Part shown: positions 18,401 through 25,937 of the stretch, piece by piece | Layout of the letters: the number at the start of each line of letters is the position of its first letter | How positions within the stretch are numbered: the first letter of the stretch is position 1 | Assembly: GCF_024055795.1 (NCBI RefSeq) | Contig: NZ_JAMXMY010000001.1 | Span: forward strand, 930,001 to 994,000 | Length of the DNA: 64,000 nucleotides | Source: Actinoallomurus purpureus | GTDB lineage: Bacteria > Actinomycetota > Actinomycetes > Streptosporangiales > Streptosporangiaceae | Direction: 5' to 3' | Translations under genes and position numbers: made by a program | Notes under the pieces: generated by a model | What the model saw: the letters and a program-made list of their open reading frames with translations, nothing else | Database searches by the model: none | What the model was told of the DNA's origin: nothing

Positions 18401-19539
18401 CCGCCCGCCTCATCGAGGCGTGCCCGGACGTCGACCCGTTCGGGCTCCTCCTTTTCCTTGCCGACCAGGCACACCACCACGAGACCGGTCTGCTGCCCCG
18501 CGGCGTGCAGCAGGCGCGCGACCAGCGGTGTCCGCGCCCAGTCCGCGTCCGGCCGGTACCCGTCCAGCACGACCACCAGACGGCGTTGCGGGCCGCTGTC
18601 GCGGAGGGAGCCAAGGCGGCTCGAGCGCTCCGCTTGTGCCTCCTGGGCCTGGGTGAGCCAGTCGTCCAGGTAGTCGGCGAGCCCCTCGAATTCCTTGGCG
18701 ACCAGTGGTACCACACCGGCGTCCGCGCCGCGGGCGTCCTCGTCCTGCGTGTGCGGAAGCCACTTGGCCCACTCCCAGCCTTGCGCCCCGTTCGCGCAGA
18801 CCGCCACCGTGACATCGTCCGGCGCGTGCAACACCGCCAGCTGGGTGAGCAGCGTACGAGCCGCCGCCCGCGTCTGCTCCGCCGGGCCGAGCAGGCTCAC
18901 CACGCCGGAGCGCCCCAGATCCAGCCAGGCGGGTTGCCCGCCCACCGTCGCGTTGGCCGCGACCAGCGCCTGGGCCGCACGCTGGGACTGCTTGTCGTAC
19001 TCGGCCAACGGGTCGTTCTGCCCGGCCTCTTGGAGCTGCAACCCGTGCGGGCCGTGCCCGACACCGAGCCGCAGCTTCAGGAAGTCATCGTCGGTGCTCC
19101 GCCGCTCCCACACACGCCGGCGACCGGCCGCGATCGCGAACAGCCGCTCCGGGCTCGGATGGGCGAACGCGCTCGCCACCCGCTGCATGCCCGCGACGAC
19201 GCGCGCCTGCCGGCGTACGTCGGCCAAGTGCTCGTTGAAGCGCTCCCGCAGCCGATCGCGGGAGCGGCGGTTCGTGCTGCTCGTCTGCCAGCGGACCGCG
19301 CCGGTGACGCCGACGGAGACCACCACGAAGCAGATGCCGAGCACGACGAGCCACGGCTTCCCGTACGTCACCATGTAGGCGGCCATGCTGATGCTGCTCA
19401 GCAATGGCAGCAGCAGGTACAGCCACGTCGAGGCGCTGTTGCTCTGGGGGGCCTGGGGCGGGGACGCCAGCTTGACCTGTTGCGCAGGCACCTCCGGCGG
19501 CATCGTACGGGCCGGGCGGTGAAAGGCGATCCTGCTCAT
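15475..19539 (-). CDS. eccC: T7SS FtsK/SpoIIIE-type ATPase EccC
   Basis: This is the motor ATPase of the type VII (ESX-like) secretion membrane complex, which recognises WXG100 substrates. The 1354-residue length matches a full EccC with fused a and b parts. Two membrane helices lie at about residues 38-85, followed by three FtsK-type ATPase modules. Walker A motifs are GATGSGKS near 492, GAPQTGKS near 855 and GDSGAGKT near 1153. The matching Walker B segments are FVLVDFKGG, FYCVDHGGG and FIVVDYRR. All three Walker A lysines are present. The gene is divergent from the lectin/esx/eccD block and followed after 2 bp by the giant ORF. EccB, EccE and mycosin are not in the window and may lie to the left. 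Confidence 0.95.
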   Translation of the reverse strand: MSRIAFHRPARTMPPEVPAQQVKLASPPQAPQSNSASTWLYLLLPLLSSISMAAYMVTYGKPWLVVLGICFVVVSVGVTGAVRWQTSSTNRRSRDRLRERFNEHLADVRRQARVVAGMQRVASAFAHPSPERLFAIAAGRRRVWERRSTDDDFLKLRLGVGHGPHGLQLQEAGQNDPLAEYDKQSQRAAQALVAANATVGGQPAWLDLGRSGVVSLLGPAEQTRAAARTLLTQLAVLHAPDDVTVAVCANGAQGWEWAKWLPHTQDEDARGADAGVVPLVAKEFEGLADYLDDWLTQAQEAQAERSSRLGSLRDSGPQRRLVVVLDGYRPDADWARTPLVARLLHAAGQQTGLVVVCLVGKEKEEPERVDVRARLDEAGGLELTSRSPALHSAVEDAVADRGDPVLCEQIARYLAPLRLSGEREEVLSRTISLPDMLGVPDLATFDPRTRWRAPDDDALLRIPIGVTGEGEDLMLDLKESAQGGIGPHGLVVGATGSGKSELLRTLVTGLTMQHSPELLSFVLVDFKGGATFAGVTELPHVAGLITNLADDLALVDRVRAALHGEQQRRERMLRDAGNVDSLRDYQLRQAAGGTDVNGKPLEPLPYLLIVVDEFGELLSQRPDFIELFVQIGRVGRSLGMHLLLATQRLEEGRLRGLESHLSYRICLRTFSAAESRAVIGTTDAYRLPSIPGSAYLKVDESVYERFRVAHVSAPYHDPSEEELSATPQLPPVPFTFRTPHQGRDESAADAPTISPRAAVGERTEMQVVVAQIRRYGSPVHQVWLPTLPEHITLDAVLGIVDVDTPDRGLQAISWPQGQLSFPIGVVDLPAQQTQYPLVLELGGVHGHLALAGAPQTGKSTVLRTALISAMLTHTPEELQFYCVDHGGGSLASLRDAPHVRGVAGRHDEERTRRALSEVHQLVGARERLFEQLGISSMSDFRRLRDEDRLPAGTGAADVVLVIDNWAAVRVADENFDALVTDVAARGLGVGVHLIVTANRWQEIRSNLRDNIRGRIELRLNEPAESETNRQVAKLLRTVAPGRGIAPPGLLFQAALPRMDGAPTTDDLNKAQEAVVTDIALAWPGERAPRLRTLPKQVSVADLQAAARAAANSADPVHEPAPSEVLIGVRELDLAPVGLDLRGDEPHFLVFGDSGAGKTSFLRAWTRGLVERQSANDVRFIVVDYRRSLLGAIPDTYIGGQAGDVEYATAYVDQLVEKLKERLPPPDISAQDLRARNWWTGPELYLVVDDYDLVTGTTSRGPLAPLADYLTQARELGFHVVLARRVGGSSRALMSDPLINRLRELGAPGLVLSGDHREGVLLGDQRAVERPPGRGALVRRGTPTQVVQTVLDEDE

Positions 19540-19693
19540 GCGCCGAGGAAGGTCAGAGCGGGGGTGAGGCGATGTGGCACGTCGCGGTCATCCAGTTCTG
19601 CAGGTCATGCCGAGACGCGATCGGGACGGAGCCCGTCACCACGTCTCGGTGTTAGCGGTCACGTCGAATTCCGTGATGCGCGGTGGCGGAGAC

Positions 19694-19768
19694 TCTGGCT
19701 CACCGTTATGCAAGTCTGGCTCACGATTGTGGAATAGTTGTGGATTTTTTGTGGGGGCATTCTTGAAT
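19694..19768 (+). promoter_or_regulatory. Putative SARP-dependent promoter with three 11-bp-spaced heptamers
   Basis: TTGTGGA (19727-19733), TTGTGGA (19738-19744) and TTGTGGG (19749-19755) are direct repeats at exact 11-bp periodicity. A possible -10 element TTGAAT (19763-19768) starts 8 bp after the last heptamer. Both the spacing and the -10 distance match known SARP promoters. A further direct repeat TCTGGCTCAC occurs at 19694 and 19715. A SARP gene lies at 25847-27850 in the same island. The rest of the eccC-lectin gap (19540-20028) shows nothing else I can name. Confidence 0.55.
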
Positions 19769-20028
19769 TTCCGGCGAGAGCCGACATGATCCGGGTACGG
19801 GCTTGCGCGGTGCTGAGCGGGCTTTACACTGCTGCTCGAACTTCATTGCCGGACGGGGGACGGCGTGGCGGCTGAAAAGGCGTGACGGCAGCGATGGCCG
19901 ACATCCCGGCTCGGCTTACGCCTTTCTCGATGCCTTACATGTTCCAGCGCCGGCACGCCTGTTCACTGACTTCGCCACCCGATCGACACCCTCACGGAAT
20001 GGCGGACTTTCTAAGGAGGACCGGGACA

Positions 20029-20853
20029 GTGGAGGAACCGACCTCGGATGCGCCGGACGGTCCGGCGCGACCGAAGCTCGCACGTGCACTGACCGCGAGC
20101 ATCCGCAGACAAGGTGACAAGGGGACCCTCACCGGCCGGATCGTCACCGCCGGCCTGGCCGTCGCCCTGACGTGTGCGCTGGCCATAGGCATCGGAGCGG
20201 TGGCCACACACACCAAGAGCGCGGCCGCAAAGAGCCCGGACGCGGCGGCACGGCGCTCGCCGACGACCTCGCCCTTGGCGAAGACCGTGCCCCCGTCGGG
20301 CGCGCCCAAGACGTACACGACGGTGCCGGCGGGCCCGGCAGGCCCGGTCCCGGTCCCGGTCGGCGCCGCCGCCACCCGGCCGAAGGTCAAGATCTACAGC
20401 AGGACCCCCGGAAAGCGCGCAGGCACGAAGACGATGTCGGCGGCGGAGACGGCGGCGCAGAAGGCCGCCGCGACCAGGACCATCGTCAGTTACGCCGACG
20501 GCCGATGCATTGACGTCACGAATAAGGGACAGACCGGCGTCCCACTACAGACCTGGGACTGCGATCCGGTGGTCGACTGGAAACGGTGGACGTTCTACTC
20601 CGACAACACCATCCGTTCCATGGGAAGGTGCATGACGGTGGCCGGTGGTTCGGCCAATGGAACGCCCATCGAACTGGCTTCCTGCAACGGCGGCGCGTCG
20701 CAGCGCTTCGTCCTGAAGAACTCCCTCGACCTGGTCAACATCGCGGCGGACAAGTGCGTGGACGTCAAGGGCAAGCAGACCGCGAACGGCACCCCGCTGC
20801 AGCTGTGGGATTGCGGTGGTACGTCCAACCAGAAGTGGCACACGGGCGCTTGA
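20029..20853 (+). CDS. Membrane-anchored or secreted ricin-type beta-trefoil lectin
   Basis: The GTG at 20029 is chosen because an AAGGAGG ribosome site (20013-20019) sits 9 bp upstream; a longer reading from 19882 lacks one. The 274-residue product has a short basic N-terminus, a hydrophobic segment at about 39-63 that could be an anchor or uncleaved signal, a Pro/Ala/Ser-rich spacer, and a C-terminal ricin-type domain. That domain shows the C-I-D-V / L-Q-T-W-D-C pattern, a middle repeat (C-M-T-V..G-G-A-S-Q-R-F) and L-Q-L-W-D-C..N-Q-K-W. Such domains usually bind carbohydrate on the extracellular side. It is the first gene after the putative SARP promoter and just precedes the esx genes, so a role at the T7SS surface is plausible but inferred. 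Confidence 0.8.
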   Translation: MEEPTSDAPDGPARPKLARALTASIRRQGDKGTLTGRIVTAGLAVALTCALAIGIGAVATHTKSAAAKSPDAAARRSPTTSPLAKTVPPSGAPKTYTTVPAGPAGPVPVPVGAAATRPKVKIYSRTPGKRAGTKTMSAAETAAQKAAATRTIVSYADGRCIDVTNKGQTGVPLQTWDCDPVVDWKRWTFYSDNTIRSMGRCMTVAGGSANGTPIELASCNGGASQRFVLKNSLDLVNIAADKCVDVKGKQTANGTPLQLWDCGGTSNQKWHTGA

Positions 20854-20946
20854 CCGCGTCGAGAGACCCGATGCGCCGGACGATATTCGAGTGAACTGCA
20901 CGCTGCGCCGGGCTCGTCCTGGCAATCACCACGAAAGGTGGACGTC

Positions 20947-21324
20947 ATGGCCGCCGACCAACCTGGCGCGAACGTCGGTGGTGTGACCTACCAGGTCACG
21001 CCCGAGTATCTGGCCAATGCCGCAACGAGCACCGACCACACCGCGGCGGAGATCGACGTGATCCTCACGCAGATCCGGGCCTACGTGGTCAACCTCGAGG
21101 CCTCCTGGCGGGGCGTCGCGTACAACACCTTCCAGACGCTGATGGCCGAATACGACATCTACGCCAAGATGCTGCACGACAGCCTGACCGGCATCGCCTC
21201 CGGCCTGCGCGGCAACTACGTCAACTACACCGAGTCCGAGCAGACCAACATCAACAATCTGCGTTCCCTGGACGCCGGCCTCCCGAAAGGCAACCACACC
21301 GTCCCCCCGGCGCAGCTGGGCTGA
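20947..21324 (+). CDS. WXG100 family protein (EsxA/EsxB-like), copy 1
   Basis: This is a small helical-hairpin T7SS substrate or partner of 125 residues. It has the turn motif S-W-R-G (WxG) and a C-terminal YxxxE export motif (YTESE). The ATG at 20947 is preferred because GAAAGG ends 8 bp upstream; a GTG at 20938 is in frame but overlaps that site. It lies 90 bp upstream of a second WXG100-type gene, the usual tandem arrangement of heterodimer partners. It probably docks on EccC. Confidence 0.88.
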   Translation: MAADQPGANVGGVTYQVTPEYLANAATSTDHTAAEIDVILTQIRAYVVNLEASWRGVAYNTFQTLMAEYDIYAKMLHDSLTGIASGLRGNYVNYTESEQTNINNLRSLDAGLPKGNHTVPPAQLG

Positions 21325-21414
21325 GCCGTACGCCAGGCGGTGCATCCCCGGCGTCCGAGCGTTTCCACACGGAGCGATCGGCCGCCTCCCCCCTAAACGC
21401 CAAGGAGTCCTCCC

Positions 21415-21729
21415 ATGGACGGCATCGACCACAGCCAAATGTTCGTTAGCGCCGGCCTCGAGGGCGCCGGCGCCTGGATGAACAACCAGGCCGCGCACTG
21501 CTCCGACGAGCTCGCCAGGTTGAAAGCCCAGCTCGCCCCCCTGCAGGAGGCCTGGACGCTGAGCAAGGCGGCCGACTACTACCAGGGACTGCAGCAGGAG
21601 TGGAACATCGCGGCCGAGGGCCTGTTCGGCCCGGCCGGTGTGCTCGGCCAGATCGCCCATGCGATGAACGTCAACTGGGGCAACTATTCCGACGCCGAGT
21701 GGTCGAACATCAGGACCTGGCAGCACTGA
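21415..21729 (+). CDS. WXG100-like protein, copy 2
   Basis: A 104-residue helical protein preceded by an AAGGAG ribosome site. The central turn is degenerate (E-A-W-T-L-S-K rather than canonical WxG). The C-terminal YxxxE motif is clear (YSDAE). Size, position and motif make it the likely partner of the WXG100 protein encoded just upstream. EccD follows 45 bp downstream. Confidence 0.82.
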   Translation: MDGIDHSQMFVSAGLEGAGAWMNNQAAHCSDELARLKAQLAPLQEAWTLSKAADYYQGLQQEWNIAAEGLFGPAGVLGQIAHAMNVNWGNYSDAEWSNIRTWQH

Positions 21730-21773
21730 GCGGCGGCTGCGGCGCCGGATGAGCATGATGTGAGGAATCGTAC

Positions 21774-23123
21774 GTGGATGATGAACGGTGCCGGATCACG
21801 GTGGTCGGCATGCGACGGCGTGTCGATCTCGCCGTACCGGCGCGCGCCCCGATCGCCGAGTACGTGCCGAACCTGAGTCGGCTGTGCGGCCAGGAGACCG
21901 ACGAGACACTCCCGGCCTCGTGGTCGCTCGCCCTGGCCGGGGCCCGGCCGTTCCCGCCAAGCATGTCGCTCCTGGAAGCCCAGGTCGTCGACGGGGCGAC
22001 GCTCTACCTACGGGACGTTGTCGAAGGCGAGACCGACGGGCCGCTGGTCACCGACATCGAGGAGATCGTCGAAGAGGCGGCCGGGCAGTGGGACCGCTGG
22101 AACGGTCGTCACCGCGCGATGACCGTCATCGGCGTCGGCCTCGGCGGGTTCCTCGCGGCGCTGGCGGTACTCGTCTTCCAGGCACCGACCGGTCCGCTGA
22201 CCGGGCTCGTCGCCATCGTGGCCGGCTTCGGGTTCGCCCTGCTGGCCGGGCTCGCCACCCGTCGCGGCTGGGCGATTCCGGTGCCGCTGCGGGTCGCCCT
22301 GGCACTGTCCGCGTGCCCTGCCCTCGCGCTGGCCGGCTATACCCTGCCAGGGGCCGGGGACGGGGCCGGTGCGGCGATCGCCATCACCGCCGGGGCCGCC
22401 GTCGGTGCCCTGGCGGCCGCGCTCGCGCTGCCGCACGAGGCCACGCTGGCCGTGGGCCTGCTCGCGGCGGTGGCGCTGCCGGTGGCCATCCTGATCGCGG
22501 CGGTGGGGGCCGACCTCGTCGAGAGCGCGGCCGCGGTCGGAGTCGTCGCGCTCCTGATGCTCAGCTCGGCGGCGGCCGCCGCCGGACGCCTGGTCACCCT
22601 GGTCCCGGCGCGGGCGAATCCGGGCGCGTCCCCCGACCCCGTCGCGGAGACGGCGGAGACGATGAGGCGCGGCCGCCGGGTCATGATCGCCTTCGCGCTG
22701 GTCTCCTCACTGGTCTCGGTCGCGTCGCTGCTGGTCCTGACCGCGTCGGACGACCCGTTCGCGATCATGCTGGCGCTGTGCCTGAGCCTCGCCCTGCTGA
22801 CACAGGCAGGCCAGAGCGTCGTCCCGGTGGCGGTCATGCCCGGCATCGCGGCCGGTGCCGCCGGGCTCGTCGCCCTGGCGATCCAGGCCCCCGTCCACCT
22901 GCTGCACGCGACGGCGCCGGCGCCGGCGCTGATCGTTTGCGGCCTCGCCGCCGTCGTTCTCGCCGTGGGTTTGACCCTGGCCACCCAGCCGGCGAAGACG
23001 CTGGACGAGCGCCCGTCATGGCTGGCCACCACCGGCCTGCTGCTGACCGTGTCCTCCGCGCCGCTGGCGGTGGGCGTCTTCGGCGTGTTCCAGTACCTCG
23101 CGGACGTCGGCGGGCGGCTCTGA
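21774..23123 (+). CDS. eccD: T7SS integral membrane protein EccD
   Basis: The 449-residue product has an N-terminal ubiquitin-like (YukD-type) domain over about 1-95, a linker, and about eleven hydrophobic helices from residue 117 to the C-terminus. This is the standard EccD plan; EccD dimers line the inner-membrane secretion complex. Translation starts at GTG 21774, with GAGGA 7 bp upstream. It follows the two WXG100 genes and precedes the beta-helix AAA+ gene, forming a four-gene T7SS block. Confidence 0.9.
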   Translation: MDDERCRITVVGMRRRVDLAVPARAPIAEYVPNLSRLCGQETDETLPASWSLALAGARPFPPSMSLLEAQVVDGATLYLRDVVEGETDGPLVTDIEEIVEEAAGQWDRWNGRHRAMTVIGVGLGGFLAALAVLVFQAPTGPLTGLVAIVAGFGFALLAGLATRRGWAIPVPLRVALALSACPALALAGYTLPGAGDGAGAAIAITAGAAVGALAAALALPHEATLAVGLLAAVALPVAILIAAVGADLVESAAAVGVVALLMLSSAAAAAGRLVTLVPARANPGASPDPVAETAETMRRGRRVMIAFALVSSLVSVASLLVLTASDDPFAIMLALCLSLALLTQAGQSVVPVAVMPGIAAGAAGLVALAIQAPVHLLHATAPAPALIVCGLAAVVLAVGLTLATQPAKTLDERPSWLATTGLLLTVSSAPLAVGVFGVFQYLADVGGRL

Positions 23124-23186
23124 CCGGCGGCCGGCACGGAGCCCGCGTCGCCGTGGTGCCCCGCCGCCCGGCGGTACCGATGAAGG

Positions 23187-25937
23187 GTGGCGGCGGGTGA
23201 GGAGGTTTCGGGGTATGAACGCGTTCCTGCCGACGGCATGGTGAAGCTCGGCCGGCAGCGGGTGGCGCCCGGAGCGTGGGGCGCGCACCGGACGGTCGGC
23301 GCGGCCGTGCAGGCGGCGGCTGACGGAGCCGCGGTGTCCGTGGAGCCGGGCGTCTACCAGGAAGCGGTCGTCCTCGACCGGGACGTGACCATCGTCGCGG
23401 CGAAAGGCCGGGGCACCGTGCGGATCGTGTCACCTCACCGGCCCGCACTCACCCTGCACGGGTGTGCGGCGACCATCCGGGACATCACCTTCGAGGCGCC
23501 CTCCGGCGAAGAGGTGGCCGTCCTGCTCCGGGGCGGCTCTCCCACGATCGAGGGCTGCGAGATCGTCGGCCGTGTCGAGGTGACCGGCGACGCGGAGTGC
23601 ACGCTACGCGAATGTGACGTGCGCGACGCGACGTACGCCGGCGTTCACCTGACCGGAACGAGCCGGGGAGTGATCGAGGAGTGCACGGTACGGTCGGTGG
23701 AGGGCGACGGCCTCCGGCTCGACGACTCCGCCGGCGTCGAGTGCGCGCGTACGACGGTGGAGCGGGTCCGCGGTTTCGGCCTGCGGCTGGGCGGCACTGA
23801 CGGCGGAGTCTTCACCGACTGCCAGGTCAGCCGTTCCGAGGACGCTGCGGTGCTGGTCGAGGCGCCCGCCCAGCCCGTACTGCGCCGATGCGACATCCGC
23901 GACATCGGTGCCGAGGGCGTACGCGTCGAGGGCCTGGCGAAGTGGGCGCACAGCGCCACCCAGGTGCTCCCGTCCGAGACGCCCCAGAGCGGCGAATCGG
24001 CCGGCCGGGAGGAGACCCGTGTCCGGCTGGACGGGTGCGAGATCACACGTGTCGCAGCCGAGGGGGTCCTCGTCCGCGGCGATTCCGGCGTGCTACTGAA
24101 GGACTGCCACGTCCGCGACACGAAGGAGTCCGGTGTCCTGGCCGCCGGTGTCTGCCAGGTGGAGCTGGACGGCGTACATGTGGCCGACACGCAGGGCACG
24201 ACTCTGGTGGTCATGGAGTCCGCCCGCGTCCAGGCCCACCGCAGTGTGCTCACCCGTGCGGCGGCGAACGGCGTGCACTGCAGCGGTGACGGCGTCGTGA
24301 CGCTGACCGACTGCGAGGTATCCGAGACGGCGTTCACGGCCGTCCATCTCGGCGGTGCCGCACGCGCCACCCTCAGCGACTGCCGCGTTCGCGAGACCCC
24401 CGAGCACGGCATCCGAGTGCGAGAGCAGGCCGACGTGCTGGCCGAACGGGTCGACATCGAGCGGACCCGGATGGCGGCCGTGAGCGTCGAGGACGCGGAC
24501 GCCGTGATCCGCGAATGCCGCATCAGCGACGTGGACGCCGGCGTCAAGATGACTACCCGGCATCGCCCGCTCATCGACGACTGTGAGATCTCCGCCGTGT
24601 CCCGTACCGGCGTCGAGGTCGGGCCGGGCACCGGCGTCCTGATGCGGGGCGGCAGTGTGCGGAAGACCGGCTCGGCCGGCATCTTCCTGGACGAACGCAG
24701 CGACGCCTGGATCCAGAACGTCGAGATCGCCGACACCGGCGGAAGCGCGCTCGTCGTCTGGACCGGCGCCCGGCCGCAGGTCCGCCATGTCACGGTCTCC
24801 CGTTCGGGGAAGAACGGTCTGTACGCCGCCGATGGCGGTGGAGGCGTCTTCGAGGACTGCGACATCTCCCACACCGAGTTCCCCGCGATCTACGTCGGGG
24901 CCGAGGCCACGCCCACCCTCCGGCGCTGTGTCGTGCACGACACCAAGGAGGACCTGACGCTCGTCGAGGGCGCCATTCCGGTATTCGAGGAGTGCTGGAC
25001 CAACGACGTGGTGAACGCCACTCTGCCGACGACGACCCGCGGCGAGAAGCTCTCCCGAACGGCCGGGGGCCGGGGCGCCGGCGCCTCCGGACGCCGGCCC
25101 GAGAAGGCGGAAAAGGAGGCGACGGACAGTCTCCCGGACCTCCTGGCCGAGCTGGACCGGCTCGTCGGACTCGACCGCGTCAAGCAGGAGGTCAGCGCGC
25201 TGGTCAAGCTCATGCAGATGGTCAAGCGGCGCGAGGAGGTCGGGCTCTCGGCGCCCCCTCTGTCCCGGCACCTGGTCTTCGCCGGCAACCCCGGCACGGG
25301 CAAGACCACAGTGGCCCGGCTGTACGGACGCATCCTCGCCGCACTGGGACTACTGGAGCGCGGGCACCTGGTCGAGGCGGACCGCGGCGATCTGGTCGGT
25401 GAGTACGTCGGTCACACCGCGCCCAAGACGCAGGCGGTGTTCCGCCGGGCGCTCGGCGGCGTGCTGTTCATCGACGAGGCATACTCACTCGTGCCGTACG
25501 GGCAGAGCAACGACTTCGGCCAGGAGGCCATCTCGACGCTGGTCAAGCTGATGGAGGACCACCGCGACGAGGTCGTGGTGATCGTGGCCGGCTACCCCGG
25601 GGAGATGGACCGGTTCGTCGGCTCCAACCCTGGGCTCGCGTCGCGTTTCAGCCGGATCCTGACCTTCGATGACTACGCCGCCGAGGAACTGGTCAGGATC
25701 GTGGAACAGCACGCCGGACAGCACGACTACCAGTTGGCCGGTGATACCCGCGAACGGCTGCAGGAGTACTTCGATGACTTCCCGCGCGGCGAACGGTTCG
25801 GCAACGGGCGCACCGCCCGCCAGGTCTTCCAGCGGATGACCGAGCGTCAGGCGGAGCGGGTCGCGGAGATGCCGGAGGCCACCACGTCGGATCTGACCGA
25901 GGTGCGCCCGGAGGACCTGCCGCTGGACCATGTGTGA
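23187..25937 (+). CDS. Right-handed beta-helix protein fused to an EccA/CbbX-type AAA+ ATPase
   Basis: The N-terminal two thirds (about residues 25-620) are parallel beta-helix repeats with recurring C-x-V/I-x-D/E-T rungs, like pectate-lyase or NosD folds. The C-terminal part is a CbxX/CfqX AAA+ domain: Walker A GNPGTGKTT near 698, Walker B VLFIDEAYSL near 757, then V-A-G-Y-P-G-E-M and an S-R-F sensor/arginine region. In mycobacteria EccA has TPR repeats before the same ATPase; here a beta-helix takes that place. Start is uncertain: GTG 23187 gives 916 residues, while ATG 23238 gives a more family-like start but lacks a ribosome site. A GAGGAGG at 23199 leads to an out-of-frame ATG. The 3' end overlaps the opposing SARP gene by 91 bp. 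Confidence 0.85.
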   Translation: MAAGEEVSGYERVPADGMVKLGRQRVAPGAWGAHRTVGAAVQAAADGAAVSVEPGVYQEAVVLDRDVTIVAAKGRGTVRIVSPHRPALTLHGCAATIRDITFEAPSGEEVAVLLRGGSPTIEGCEIVGRVEVTGDAECTLRECDVRDATYAGVHLTGTSRGVIEECTVRSVEGDGLRLDDSAGVECARTTVERVRGFGLRLGGTDGGVFTDCQVSRSEDAAVLVEAPAQPVLRRCDIRDIGAEGVRVEGLAKWAHSATQVLPSETPQSGESAGREETRVRLDGCEITRVAAEGVLVRGDSGVLLKDCHVRDTKESGVLAAGVCQVELDGVHVADTQGTTLVVMESARVQAHRSVLTRAAANGVHCSGDGVVTLTDCEVSETAFTAVHLGGAARATLSDCRVRETPEHGIRVREQADVLAERVDIERTRMAAVSVEDADAVIRECRISDVDAGVKMTTRHRPLIDDCEISAVSRTGVEVGPGTGVLMRGGSVRKTGSAGIFLDERSDAWIQNVEIADTGGSALVVWTGARPQVRHVTVSRSGKNGLYAADGGGGVFEDCDISHTEFPAIYVGAEATPTLRRCVVHDTKEDLTLVEGAIPVFEECWTNDVVNATLPTTTRGEKLSRTAGGRGAGASGRRPEKAEKEATDSLPDLLAELDRLVGLDRVKQEVSALVKLMQMVKRREEVGLSAPPLSRHLVFAGNPGTGKTTVARLYGRILAALGLLERGHLVEADRGDLVGEYVGHTAPKTQAVFRRALGGVLFIDEAYSLVPYGQSNDFGQEAISTLVKLMEDHRDEVVVIVAGYPGEMDRFVGSNPGLASRFSRILTFDDYAAEELVRIVEQHAGQHDYQLAGDTRERLQEYFDDFPRGERFGNGRTARQVFQRMTERQAERVAEMPEATTSDLTEVRPEDLPLDHV

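Noticed and set aside
17320-19737. 805-codon plus-strand ORF opposite eccC
   Set aside because: The minus strand encodes an unmistakable three-ATPase EccC, so this is an antisense shadow.
21788-23200. 470-codon ORF overlapping eccD
   Set aside because: Arg/Gly-rich frame-shifted reading of eccD with no hydrophobic helices.
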